Shown: positions 1 through 9,398 of the stretch, piece by piece | Layout: every line of letters starts with the position of its first letter | Position numbering within the stretch: position 1 is the first letter of the stretch | Assembly (NCBI GenBank): GCA_963658575.1 | Contig: CAVKQB010000002.1 | Location: 24,850-88,849 of the forward strand | DNA from: W0P28-013 sp963658575 | GTDB lineage: Bacteria > Bacteroidota > Bacteroidia > Bacteroidales > Paludibacteraceae | DNA length: 64,000 nt | Direction of reading: 5' to 3' | Program-made: the position numbers and the translations under genes | The notes under the pieces: generated by a model | The model's database searches: none | What the model saw: the letters and a program-made list of their open reading frames with translations, nothing else | Told to the model about the DNA's origin: nothing

Positions 1-750
1 GCGTGCCATCACACAGCGTTCCGCGTGAGCAAAACGCAGTTGAAATGGCTGGTGCTGCTGGGTTTGCTGTTTTCGTCGAGCAGTCTGTTTCTGTTCGAAG
101 CCTACAACTACATTCCGTCGGGCATTGCCACGACCATCATTTTTCTGTATCCGGTTTTGGTGGCATTGCTCATGGTCTTTCTGCGTGTCTATCCCACGTG
201 GCAGATTTGGCTGTCGATAGCGGCCACGTTTGTGGGCGTGCTGTTTTTGTGCCATAGCGAGAATGCGCAACCATGGCCTTGGCAGGGATTTGTGCTGACT
301 TTTGCGGCAGCGTTGGTCTATGCCCTTTTCATTGTCATCATCAATCGCAATCAGTCCATAGCGCACGTTTCGGATTCGCTGCTGACGTTCTATGTGCTGG
401 TTACGGGGACGGTGGTTTTTCTGGCGCACATGCTGCTGCAAGGCACCTCGCTGACGGGCGAAATGGCCAAGTTTGCCGCCGAACCGCAGGCGTGGCTCAA
501 CATTGTGGGGCTGGCGGTGTTTCCCACCATCATTTCGACCGCCACATTGGCCGCCGCCACCAAACGCATCGGAGCCACCAAAGCCTCGATTATGGGCGTG
601 TTCGAGCCAATAACCGCCGTGCTGGTCGGTGCGTGGGCGTTTGGCGAAGCCCTCACACTGAACGTCGTCGTGGGCATTGCCATCATCATCGCCGCCATCG
701 TGTTTATGATTCTCACTGGGAAGAATAGCGAAAAAGGTGAGAGGTTATAG
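1..750 (+). CDS. EamA/DMT-family transporter, 5' truncated by window edge
   Basis: Inner-membrane drug/metabolite transporter superfamily protein; the substrate cannot be read from sequence. The frame is open back to base 1, and the first in-window start (GTG at 25) falls inside what looks like coding sequence, so the true N-terminus lies upstream. About eight hydrophobic segments remain. The second EamA repeat is recognisable near the C-terminus from a region of small residues followed by FEPITAVLVGAWAFGE, typical of the family. It ends about 400 bp before the MscS gene, so no operon is implied. Confidence 0.85.
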   Translation, partial: ACHHTAFRVSKTQLKWLVLLGLLFSSSSLFLFEAYNYIPSGIATTIIFLYPVLVALLMVFLRVYPTWQIWLSIAATFVGVLFLCHSENAQPWPWQGFVLTFAAALVYALFIVIINRNQSIAHVSDSLLTFYVLVTGTVVFLAHMLLQGTSLTGEMAKFAAEPQAWLNIVGLAVFPTIISTATLAAATKRIGATKASIMGVFEPITAVLVGAWAFGEALTLNVVVGIAIIIAAIVFMILTGKNSEKGERL

Positions 751-1146
751 ACAATTAGGAGTGAGAAGTGAGGAGTGAGGAGTTGTTGGGCGCAATTCTG
801 TCCCTCTGCCGAGCGCAGCGAGGATAGGGGGACGAGGAGCGATAGCGACGGAGGGGGTTGAAACCAATTAAGAATGAATAATTAAGAATTAAGAATTTTT
901 TCGATAAACGAGGGCAGAGTCAAACTCGTTTGAACTATGCCGAGCGTAGAAAAAATGCGCGCAGCGAATTAGGAATTTTTCAAATCATCAAATAACCAAA
1001 TCCACAAATCTCCAGTAGCAAGACACAAGTAGCAAGTCGCAAGACAATTATTTTCAATTATTCAATCAACCAATCAACCTTTCCACTTTATAGACTTTAC
1101 ACTTTATAAACTTTCTCACTTTCACACTTTCTAAAACAAACGCCTT
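751..1146. repeat. Intergenic mosaic of repeated modules
   Basis: No gene seen. It contains short GTGAGGAGT-type iterations, a 61-bp GC-rich module at 799-859 that recurs at 34839-34899 (59/61 identical), and an AT-rich module at 889-976 that recurs diverged at 41441-41530 and inverted at 61019-61103. These are followed by CTTTATA/ACTTTAC low-complexity words leading up to the MscS start. No clear complete promoter was found. Confidence 0.7.
799..859. repeat. 61-bp GC-rich intergenic module, copy 1
   Basis: 59/61 identical to 34839-34899; a shortened version sits at ~41384-41417. Confidence 0.88.
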
Positions 1147-2067
1147 ATGTTACTGCAGACTACCGACATTGCTCAAGCCATCATACAGCCCGACTCGCTG
1201 CGCACGGTAACCGAAACCATCATACAAAAGGCGCAGGAAGACCCCAGTGCATTTTGGACTGACCTGTGGCACAGCGTGCTACTTTTCGGCATAAAAGTGC
1301 TGGTTGCCATCGTCATCTACCTGATTGGCGCGTGGGTCATCGGGCGCATCAAACGGCTGCTTAAGCGCATATTCGCACGGCGCAAAACCGAACGCACGCT
1401 GGCATCGTTCGTCTCGTCGCTCGTCTCCATCTCGCTCACTGTGCTGCTAGTCATCGTTACCGTGGGCACGCTCGGAGTCGACACCACCTCGCTGGCGGCA
1501 CTTTTGGCGGCTGGCGGCATGGCCATCGGCATGGCGTTGAGCGGCACGGTGCAAAATTTCGCAGGCGGCATCATGTTGCTGGTTTTCAAGCCGTTCAAGG
1601 CGGGCGATTTCATCACAGCGCAGGGATTCAGCGGCACAGTAACCGACGTGAGCATCGTCAGCACCAAAATTCTGACCATCGACAACCACATCGTGGTGAT
1701 ACCCAACGGCGCGCTATCGAACACGAATATCGATAATTTTTCGGCACAACCGCTGCGCCGCATCGACCTCGACGTGTCGGTGGCCTACGGTGCCGATGTC
1801 GACGCATTCACCGCCGCCACGCTCGACATCATCAATCAGGACAGCCGCACGCTCGATGCCAGAACGCCTGGCGCCGCCGACCCGTTCGTCGCGCTGGTCG
1901 GCCTCAACGCCAGCGACATCACCTTCACGGTGCGCGTGTGGGTGAGAACCGCCGACTATTGGAACGCGCGGTTCGACCTCAACAAGCGGCTCTACACGCA
2001 ACTGCCACAGCGCGGTTTCGAGTTTGCCTATCCGCACATGGACGTAACAATCGTTGGCGATAAGTAG
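1147..2067 (+). CDS. Small-conductance mechanosensitive channel, MscS family
   Basis: Inner-membrane channel that relieves turgor on osmotic downshock. At 306 residues it is close to the E. coli MscS length. It has an N-terminal helix (residues 20-65), a second membrane segment around 90-115, and a glycine/alanine-rich pore helix (LLAAGGMAIGMALSGTVQNF). The MscS beta domain follows, with PFKAGDFI and VVIPNGALSN motifs. The ATG at 1147 is the only start that preserves the N-terminal helices. It is monocistronic: long intergenic DNA lies upstream, and the next gene has its own promoter. Confidence 0.93.
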   Translation: MLLQTTDIAQAIIQPDSLRTVTETIIQKAQEDPSAFWTDLWHSVLLFGIKVLVAIVIYLIGAWVIGRIKRLLKRIFARRKTERTLASFVSSLVSISLTVLLVIVTVGTLGVDTTSLAALLAAGGMAIGMALSGTVQNFAGGIMLLVFKPFKAGDFITAQGFSGTVTDVSIVSTKILTIDNHIVVIPNGALSNTNIDNFSAQPLRRIDLDVSVAYGADVDAFTAATLDIINQDSRTLDARTPGAADPFVALVGLNASDITFTVRVWVRTADYWNARFDLNKRLYTQLPQRGFEFAYPHMDVTIVGDK

Positions 2068-2126
2068 ACCGAAAACGCACATTCGTCGAAAAAACGAGCA
2101 TTTCGGACGATTTTTGCGCAAAAATC

Positions 2127-2156
2127 TTGCCACGTCAGAAAATGTTCGTACCTTTG
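2127..2156 (+). promoter_or_regulatory. Bacteroidota-type promoter for first endonuclease I gene
   Basis: TTG at 2127-2129, a 19-nt spacer, then TACCTTTG at 2149-2156, matching the -33/-7 consensus. It lies about 53 bp before the ATG at 2210. Confidence 0.7.
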
Positions 2157-2209
2157 TAAGATGATTTGCGCCAAAAAGCGCAGATTTTTTACACCCTATA
2201 TCGAACACC

Positions 2210-3367
2210 ATGAGAAAACCGACATTCTTTTTGCCATTTTTGTTGTTGGCAGCCACCGTCAATGCTGGCGAAATGCCCGACGGCTACTACGCTGCCGCCG
2301 ACGGCACGAGCGATGCCACACTGAAAGGCACACTACGCCAAATCATTCGCGACCACACCGTAATCGAATACGGCAGCGGCACCGACCATACTTGGGAAGT
2401 GTTCTACTATTCCGACCGCGACACCGTTACAGGCCTCTGCATGGACATGTATTGCGACGAATGGAAACCATTCACCACGCCAGGTTCTGTGCCGAGCGGC
2501 TGCAACATCGAGCACAGTTTTGCCAAAAGTTGGTGGGGCGGTGCCAAAAACGATGCCTACCGAGATTGCTACCATCTGAACCCATCGAACAGCACAGCCA
2601 ACAGTTCGCGCGGCAACTACCCGCTCGGCGTGCCAACGCAGGATTTCAAAGACAAAAGCATTACTGGTTCTTTGACGGTCGGCAAACGCTATTCCGAGGA
2701 GTTTCAAGAATATCACTTCGTTTTCGAGCCAAAAGACGAATACAAAGGCGACTTCGCCCGCGCCTATTTCTACATGGCCACCTGCTACGGCCACGACCTA
2801 AACGGCGATGTGCCCGATTTGACGAAATACAAAGGTTGGCGAAAAGACAACAAAGATGTCGGCTCGTATTACGCCATGAGAGCCTCGGACGATGCCAATG
2901 CCTACCTCGAATTTATGGATTGGGAAATTGAAGTGCTGCTGCAGTGGCACCGCCAAGACCCCGTATCGGCGAAAGAGATTGACCGCGCCAACGCCGTGAA
3001 CGATTTTCAGCACAACCGCAATCCGTTTATCGACTACCCTTGCTTGGCCGAATACATTTGGGGCAACCGGAAAGGTAAAGCGGTGAACTTCGCCAACCTG
3101 AAATTCACGCGCGATGCCGACTATCTGTCGCTGCCCGAAGCCGACAAATGCGGCTGCAGTCAAGACGACAAAAAAGACGATACCGCCATCACGCACGTCG
3201 AACGCTACACGACAACCATCGTTGCACACGACGGGCGCATCGAATGCGACGGCGACTACCAAATTTTCGACCTGCTCGGTCGCGACGTAACACACCTGAA
3301 TGGCTCGCTGAACGGCATCTACATCGTGCGCCTCGACAACGAAACGCAAAAAGTGGCGGTGAAGTAG
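2210..3367 (+). CDS. Secreted endonuclease I family nuclease with T9SS tail (paralog 1)
   Basis: Predicted extracellular non-specific nuclease of the EndA/NucM/Vvn (beta-beta-alpha metal) family, 385 residues. A signal peptide covers residues 1-19. The catalytic Glu-His pair is E101-H102 in IEHSFAKSWWG, the most divergent of the three neighbouring paralogs, which have REHS(I/V)PQSW. Conserved EPKDEYKGDFARAYFYM and LLQWHRQDPVS...NRNPFIDYP blocks follow. The final ~70 residues end in a type A T9SS sorting tail (GIYIVRLDNETQKVAVK). It is the first of three tandem paralogs. Confidence 0.9.
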   Translation: MRKPTFFLPFLLLAATVNAGEMPDGYYAAADGTSDATLKGTLRQIIRDHTVIEYGSGTDHTWEVFYYSDRDTVTGLCMDMYCDEWKPFTTPGSVPSGCNIEHSFAKSWWGGAKNDAYRDCYHLNPSNSTANSSRGNYPLGVPTQDFKDKSITGSLTVGKRYSEEFQEYHFVFEPKDEYKGDFARAYFYMATCYGHDLNGDVPDLTKYKGWRKDNKDVGSYYAMRASDDANAYLEFMDWEIEVLLQWHRQDPVSAKEIDRANAVNDFQHNRNPFIDYPCLAEYIWGNRKGKAVNFANLKFTRDADYLSLPEADKCGCSQDDKKDDTAITHVERYTTTIVAHDGRIECDGDYQIFDLLGRDVTHLNGSLNGIYIVRLDNETQKVAVK

Positions 3368-3501
3368 TCGCAAGTAGCAAGAAAAAGGTGAGAGGTGAGA
3401 GGTGAGAGAACAAAGAATATAGAACAAAGAGCAAAGATAATTACCTAATTTCTCAATTATCTAATCAATTTTCAAATGTGAAACACCTAAAATTACATAC
3501 C

Positions 3502-6500
3502 ATGAAGAAACAACTTTTTTCGCTCATCGTGGCAATAGCATTCGCTTGTATGCCATCGATAGCAGAAGTAACTACCAGTTACTACAGCAGTATCGACAAC
3601 ACCAGCGGCGATGCGCTTTTTAACGCGATAAGCACAATTGCAGGTACAGGTTACAAAAGCCTTGGTTACGATGGCCTATACAATGCCTACAAACAGACCG
3701 ACAATAAAGATGGTTATGTGTGGGATATGTATTCCAATTGTACTTGGACGCATGGAGATAAAGAATGTGGAAATTATAAAGTAGAATGCGACTGCTACAA
3801 TCGCGAGCACTCCATTCCGCAAAGTTGGTGGGGAAAAGGGACTAGTAATCAGGGCTGCGACATATTCCATGTACTACCAACAGACGGTAAAGTAAATGGC
3901 ATGCGCAGCAATAATCCCTATGGTGAAGTAGCCACCGCAACCTACACATCAGAGAATGGAAGCAAAGTAGGTCCTTCCTCGTTAAGCGATTATTCGGGAA
4001 CTGTTTTCGAGCCAATCGACGAATACAAAGGTGACATCGCACGAGGAATTCTTGGCACGATGGTAAAATGGAAAGGCAGCTGGACACAAAGTGAAGGTGC
4101 AAACGTGTTTAACGGCACATACACCGCAGCAGGAAATTATGGTTTAACTGCATATTCAGTAAAACTTTTTCTAAAATGGCACCGTCAAGATCCTGTGTCG
4201 CAAAAGGAAATTGACCGCAACAACGGCATACAGGCTACACAAGGCAACCGCAATCCGTTCATCGATTATCCCTATTTAGTAGAATATATTTGGGGAGAAA
4301 AGGCGGGAGAAACCGTCAATATAAGCGATTTGATCGCTTCATTCGAGAGCGATTTTGTGCCAGGAGAAAGCGATGGCTGGCGTGCGAACATCAGCACCGA
4401 CCCACGCATCACCGTGTCAGACAAAGCGGTGGCGTTTGGTGCAGTTGCGATTAACGGGAAAGCCACGCAAACCATCACTGTGGGCGGAAGCAACCTTACG
4501 GGCAACATCGCATTGGCACTGTCGGGTACAAATGCATCGCTGTTCACGCTCTCGACAGCAAGCGTTTCGGGAAGCGGAACGGTTACCATCACCTACCAGC
4601 CAACCAGCGAAGGCGAACACACCGCCACACTCACACTCTCGAGCAGCGGCGCAACTGACGTGGTCGTAACACTCACAGGCAACGGCGCACAAGTCTACAC
4701 CGTAAAATTCGATGCTGGCGCAGGCAGTTGCACCACAGCTGACCTCACCGAAAAGAGCATTGGCGCAGGCGTAACCCTGCCGACCGCCACCGCGCCAAGC
4801 ACCTGCACCGACTACACCTTTGCAGGCTGGAGTGCCACACAAATAGCCGAAACCACCACGCAACCCACGCTCTACGCCGCGGGCAGCACCTACAACCCCA
4901 CCAGCAACCACACATTGTATGCGGTGTACAAAATAGCCGAAACAAGTTCCGAAGCAGGCGGCAGTAGCGACATCGTATTCAACGTGGCAAACATCGCCTC
5001 GGCCAATAGTTGGTCGAACGGAACAAAATATACGAGTTACACCATCGACGGAATAACCATCACCTATTCTGGCGGAGATAATGATGGTAAATACTACTCT
5101 TCGGACAACAGTTGGCGCAGTTACAATGGCGGCAGCATTGTCATCAGCGGCGGCACCATTTCCAAAGTGGTTTCCGTTCCAAGCCAAACATTTACACAGC
5201 AAAGCAACGGAACATGGCGTTATTCGGGAACAGGAAACGTTAAATTCACCAAATTTACCGTTACAACCGGCACAGGGAGTACAACCACAACCACCTACAC
5301 CAGCACGCCCGAATGCGCAAATTGTACGTCAGCCGAAGCATCGTTTGCTGTTAGCACAATCGAAAAACTAACGACCGATGCGGCATTCACCAATGCATTC
5401 AGTAGCAATAACACATCGGCAGTAAAATACGCAAGCAGCAACACTGAGGTTGCTACAATCGACGAGAGCACAGGCCAAGTAACCATTGTCGGAGCCGGTA
5501 CAACAACTATTACCGCCACGCAAGACAACGATGACACACATTGTTATGTAAAAAGGCAGTACACACTCACTGTAACGAAGCCTGCCATTGGCGATTTACG
5601 CGTAAAAAGCACAAGTAACGATGGTTTCTGCATCGAATGGAATAACATCGGCAACACCACCTACACCATCAACATCACAGAAAACAACAGAAGCACAGAA
5701 ACGACTTTTCTCGAAAACGCTTTCACCGATGGACAAGGCAATTGGACTATAAATGATAAAGTAACCGCTTCGGGAATTAGTGCCATTTGGCAACAAAATT
5801 CGACATACGGAATGAAAGCAAGCGGATTGGCCAACAAAACAAACTATGCAACCGAAAGTTGGCTTATTTCTCCCGAATTGGATCTGTCGTTAGCTACAGA
5901 AGCCACGCTCACTTTTGAACACACATCCTTCCAAGCAAAAGCCAATAGCAGTTATCTGAAATTATTAGTTTCGGAAGATCAAACAAATTGGGCAGAACAG
6001 ACCATAAACACATGGCCATCGACAAAATGGACATACGTTTCGAATACGCTCGATTTGAGTGGTTATGTCGGCAAAAAAATCTATATTGCATTTCAATACA
6101 AAAGCACGACCACGAGCGGACTCACAAACGACACGTGGGAAATCAAAAACCTTAAGGTTGTTGGCAAACAAAATGCCTCCATCTCTGGTTATCCGAAAAA
6201 TCTGACAAACACCACATCGCATTGCGTTACAGGACTGGCCGAAAACACGACCTACAATTGCCAAGTAACCACCGCTGAAGGCAACAACACTGACGTAATT
6301 GCGATTACAACGAAATCTGCTTCTGCCACCACCTACACCATCACCACCAACAGTTCGACTGGCGGCACATGCTCGGCCAACCCAACCCAAGCCGAAGCGG
6401 GTGCGACCATCACGCTCACCGCTACGCCCAATACCGGCTACAAACTGAGCGGTTGGACGGTGCTCGACGGCAACGCCGACAATGTTACAGTTACGAACAA

Positions 6501-7251
6501 CCAGTTCATCATGCCTGCCTCCAATGTCGAGGTGGAAGCCATCTTTGCAAAAATAGAATACACCATCACCGCCAAGCTGACCAACGCCACCGCTGCAGCC
6601 AACAATCCGACCACCGCCACCATCGACGACGAGGAGATAAAACTCACCTTCGCGGCTAACGACGGCTACGAACTGCCTGCAAGCATCACCGTCGTCATGG
6701 GCTCCACGACTTTGGTTGACGACGATAGTTACACTTGGGACAATGCCAAAGGCGTGCTCGAAATCGTCGCATTCGACGGCGTGCAGGGCAACATCAGCAT
6801 CACTATCGTCGCCACTGCAAAGACCTACACGGTTACCTTTGTCGATTACGATGGCACAACGCTCGACAAGCAAACTGTGGAGCACGGGAAATCGGCCACG
6901 GCGCCCCAAAACCCGACACGCGCAGGCTACACCTTCACGGGTTGGGACAAGGCGTTCGACAACATCACAAGCGACTTGACGGTTACAGCACAATACGAAG
7001 AAAACAAACCAACAGCCATTGCCACCGCCACAACTGCCGACCCCGTTTGCCACACGGTCAACAACATGCTCTATGTGAGCGGTCTGCAAGCGGGCAGCCA
7101 ACTGGCGCTCTACGATGCCACTGGACGGCTACTCGCAACACGCTCCAACTGCGCCGAAACCGAGACATTCGCCTTACCCAACGGCATCTACATGCTGAAA
7201 ATCGGCGCAAACGGGAGCCAACAAGTAGAAAAAGTAGTCATCAGCAAATAA
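3502..7251 (+). CDS. Large secreted endonuclease I fused to adhesin-like repeats, T9SS tail (paralog 2)
   Basis: Extracellular nuclease of 1249 residues. The ATG at 3502 is preferred over the in-frame GTG at 3478 because it gives a clean signal peptide (MKKQLFSLIVAIAFACMPSIA). The EndA domain spans about 22-275, with E102-H103 in CYNREHSIPQSWW and the conserved NRNPFIDYP block. C-terminal to it come an Ig-like/choice-of-anchor-D segment (~290-400), an InlB-B-like repeat (~405-480), a Big_2-like segment (SSNTEVATIDESTGQVT), a jelly-roll-like module (~735-890) and two more InlB-B-like repeats (about 945-1015 and 1110-1165). It ends in a T9SS sorting tail. The family is usually a few hundred residues, so this is a large fusion, probably for cell-surface or matrix attachment. 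Confidence 0.9.
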   Translation: MKKQLFSLIVAIAFACMPSIAEVTTSYYSSIDNTSGDALFNAISTIAGTGYKSLGYDGLYNAYKQTDNKDGYVWDMYSNCTWTHGDKECGNYKVECDCYNREHSIPQSWWGKGTSNQGCDIFHVLPTDGKVNGMRSNNPYGEVATATYTSENGSKVGPSSLSDYSGTVFEPIDEYKGDIARGILGTMVKWKGSWTQSEGANVFNGTYTAAGNYGLTAYSVKLFLKWHRQDPVSQKEIDRNNGIQATQGNRNPFIDYPYLVEYIWGEKAGETVNISDLIASFESDFVPGESDGWRANISTDPRITVSDKAVAFGAVAINGKATQTITVGGSNLTGNIALALSGTNASLFTLSTASVSGSGTVTITYQPTSEGEHTATLTLSSSGATDVVVTLTGNGAQVYTVKFDAGAGSCTTADLTEKSIGAGVTLPTATAPSTCTDYTFAGWSATQIAETTTQPTLYAAGSTYNPTSNHTLYAVYKIAETSSEAGGSSDIVFNVANIASANSWSNGTKYTSYTIDGITITYSGGDNDGKYYSSDNSWRSYNGGSIVISGGTISKVVSVPSQTFTQQSNGTWRYSGTGNVKFTKFTVTTGTGSTTTTTYTSTPECANCTSAEASFAVSTIEKLTTDAAFTNAFSSNNTSAVKYASSNTEVATIDESTGQVTIVGAGTTTITATQDNDDTHCYVKRQYTLTVTKPAIGDLRVKSTSNDGFCIEWNNIGNTTYTINITENNRSTETTFLENAFTDGQGNWTINDKVTASGISAIWQQNSTYGMKASGLANKTNYATESWLISPELDLSLATEATLTFEHTSFQAKANSSYLKLLVSEDQTNWAEQTINTWPSTKWTYVSNTLDLSGYVGKKIYIAFQYKSTTTSGLTNDTWEIKNLKVVGKQNASISGYPKNLTNTTSHCVTGLAENTTYNCQVTTAEGNNTDVIAITTKSASATTYTITTNSSTGGTCSANPTQAEAGATITLTATPNTGYKLSGWTVLDGNADNVTVTNNQFIMPASNVEVEAIFAKIEYTITAKLTNATAAANNPTTATIDDEEIKLTFAANDGYELPASITVVMGSTTLVDDDSYTWDNAKGVLEIVAFDGVQGNISITIVATAKTYTVTFVDYDGTTLDKQTVEHGKSATAPQNPTRAGYTFTGWDKAFDNITSDLTVTAQYEENKPTAIATATTADPVCHTVNNMLYVSGLQAGSQLALYDATGRLLATRSNCAETETFALPNGIYMLKIGANGSQQVEKVVISK

Positions 7252-7285
7252 ACATTTTACCTTGCAATAACAAAAAACGAACGAC

Positions 7286-8338
7286 ATGAAAAAATACGTT
7301 TTCATTGGCATAGCCGCTCTGCTGAGCGCGGCCATGCTGCACGCCGAAGCGCCGGACAACTACTACGCCGCCGCCGAAGGCAAATCGGGCGAAGCCCTGC
7401 GCCAAGCCCTCTACTCCATCATCAAAAGCCACACAAACGTGGGCTACGACGGGCTGTATAACGTATATCCAACCAGCGATGTAACCGCCGATGGCAAAGT
7501 GTGGGACATGTATTCCACCTGTACTTATGAACACGGCAAAAAGAAGTGCGGCAACTATTCGTCGGTGTGCGACTGCTACAACCGCGAACACAGCGTGCCA
7601 CAAAGTTGGTTCAACGAAGCCAACCCGATGAAAGCCGACGCCTTTCACGTCTATCCCACCGATGGCAAGGTGAACGGCCAACGTAGCAACTATCCGTTCG
7701 GCGAATGTTCGGGCGGCAAAAACTTGGGCGGCAAAGCACTCGGACGTTTGGGCAGTTCCACGTTTAGCGGCTACAGCGGCACAGTGTTCGAGCCCGACGA
7801 CCAATACAAAGGCGATTTCGCACGCACCTATTTCTACATGGCAACCTGCTACGCCGATAAATGCTCGAGTTGGGGCTACTCCTTTGGCAGCACCAGCGGC
7901 TTGAGTTCCTATGGCGTGAGTCTGTTCATGAAATGGCACCGCAACGACGGCGTGAGCGAAAAAGAGATAAACCGCAACGATGCCGTGTATGCCAAGCAGA
8001 AAAACCGCAATCCGTTCATCGACCACCCCGAACTGGCCGAACACATTTGGGGCAACAAAAAAGAGCAAGCGTGGTACAACAGCGGCACACCCATCAAAAA
8101 CGTGGCGTTCCAAAACCTCGAACTCTACCCCAATCCGGCCGGTGAATTCGTAACCGTTACGGCCGAGGTCGCCGAACTGAACTACACCATTCTGACCCTT
8201 TCGGGACAAACGCTGGCGCAAGGGCGCATCGCATCGGGTGCAAGCATCGCACTCGGCGACCTGCAAAACGGCCTCTACCTGCTCCGCCTCGAAGCCGACG
8301 GCCTGCTCCAAGTCGAAAAACTGATGGTAAACAAATAA
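7286..8338 (+). CDS. Secreted endonuclease I with T9SS tail (paralog 3)
   Basis: Extracellular nuclease, 350 residues. Signal peptide 1-21, catalytic E101-H102 in CYNREHSVPQSWF, then HVYPTDGKVNGQRSNYPFGE, the EPDDQYKGDFARTYFYMATC block and a MKWHRNDGVSEKEINRND block with NRNPFIDHP. The C-terminal ~75 residues are a type A sorting domain (LELYPNPAGEF...NGLYLLRLE). It begins 34 bp after paralog 2 and is closer to it than to paralog 1. A strong terminator follows, suggesting the trio is one transcription unit or ends together. Confidence 0.92.
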   Translation: MKKYVFIGIAALLSAAMLHAEAPDNYYAAAEGKSGEALRQALYSIIKSHTNVGYDGLYNVYPTSDVTADGKVWDMYSTCTYEHGKKKCGNYSSVCDCYNREHSVPQSWFNEANPMKADAFHVYPTDGKVNGQRSNYPFGECSGGKNLGGKALGRLGSSTFSGYSGTVFEPDDQYKGDFARTYFYMATCYADKCSSWGYSFGSTSGLSSYGVSLFMKWHRNDGVSEKEINRNDAVYAKQKNRNPFIDHPELAEHIWGNKKEQAWYNSGTPIKNVAFQNLELYPNPAGEFVTVTAEVAELNYTILTLSGQTLAQGRIASGASIALGDLQNGLYLLRLEADGLLQVEKLMVNK

Positions 8339-8361
8339 CCCTCCACCACACAAAATTTTCA

Positions 8362-8394
8362 GGCGGAGCCACCAAAGCGGCTTCGCCTTTTTTT
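8362..8394 (+). terminator. Rho-independent terminator after endonuclease cluster
   Basis: Stem GGCGGAGCC / GGCTTCGCC (9 bp with one G-T pair), 8-nt loop, then seven T at 8388-8394. Confidence 0.85.
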
Positions 8395-8414
8395 CGTTCC
8401 ACAGAAAAAAATAG

Positions 8415-8422
8415 TAACTTTG
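8415..8422 (+). promoter_or_regulatory. -7 promoter element for the 8499 gene
   Basis: TAACTTTG matches TAnnTTTG. No good TTG sits 19-20 nt upstream, so only the -7 element is claimed. Confidence 0.45.
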
Positions 8423-8498
8423 CACGGTCGAACACGAACAATCGACAATTGTTCTGCGAGACAAAACCATTTTCAAACCGTGAAATCGAATTAACAAC

Positions 8499-9398
8499 AT
8501 GGCAAAAAACGAATCATCGGGCGCAGCATGGATTTTCGTCGCCATCTTGCTCATAATCGGGCTGGGAGCCGCCGTCTTTTTCTTCTGGCAAAAATCGAAA
8601 ACCGCCGAAGCCGAAATGGCCGAAATGGTGGAACAGATGACCTACGAAAAGGAGCAACTCGAAGCCGAATACCAAGACCTGTCGATAGAAATGGAGGGCT
8701 TCTCGTACCGCACCGACAACGACTCGCTGCTGCAGCTGCTCGACCAAGAGCAGAAACACGTGCAACTGCTGCTCGAAGAGTTGCGCACCGTGAAGGCCAC
8801 CAACGCACGCCGCATCGCCGAACTGAAAAAAGAACTCGCCTCGGTGCGCAAAGTGCTGGTCTACTACATCGCGCAAGTCGATTCGCTCAACACGGTGAAT
8901 ACCAGCCTGAAAGAGGAAAATCGCGTGGTCGCCTCCAAATACCGCGAAGCGTCGAACGCCGCCGCACAACTCGAAAAAGAGAAGCAGCAACTCACCGCCA
9001 AAGTGTCGATAGCCGCCCAACTCGATGCGCGCGACATCGCAGTAACCACGCTCAACCAGCGTGAACGAAAAACCACGCGCCTATCGAAAATCGCACTCAT
9101 GCAGTTCGATTTTGTCATCGCCAAAAACAATACCGCCGAACCTGGCATGAAAACCATCTACCTGCGCATCACCGCGCCCAACGAGGCCGTGCTGCAAAAA
9201 TCGGCGGCAAACACTTTTCGCTACGAAAACCGCAACATCGCCTACTCGAGCAAACGCACGGTGGAATACAGCGGCGAAGACCTGCCCGTTACCATGTATT
9301 GGACGGTGAACGAAACGCTGCTCGAAGGCACCTACCGCGCCGACATCTTTGCCGACGGCAACCTGATTGGTTCTAAAAAATTTGATCTCGGAAAATGA
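8499..9398 (+). CDS. Membrane-anchored coiled-coil protein of unknown function
   Basis: 299 residues, family not recognised. One N-terminal membrane segment (residues ~10-30, AAWIFVAILLIIGLGAAVFF) is followed by a long charged heptad-like coiled coil (~35-165, rich in E/K/L/Q) and a C-terminal beta-rich region (~195-299). Topology suggests an inner-membrane anchor with a periplasmic rod. Its stop overlaps the start of the PAP2 gene by 4 bp (ATGA), so the two are translationally coupled, which suggests an envelope or lipid-related role. Confidence 0.8.
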   Translation: MAKNESSGAAWIFVAILLIIGLGAAVFFFWQKSKTAEAEMAEMVEQMTYEKEQLEAEYQDLSIEMEGFSYRTDNDSLLQLLDQEQKHVQLLLEELRTVKATNARRIAELKKELASVRKVLVYYIAQVDSLNTVNTSLKEENRVVASKYREASNAAAQLEKEKQQLTAKVSIAAQLDARDIAVTTLNQRERKTTRLSKIALMQFDFVIAKNNTAEPGMKTIYLRITAPNEAVLQKSAANTFRYENRNIAYSSKRTVEYSGEDLPVTMYWTVNETLLEGTYRADIFADGNLIGSKKFDLGK

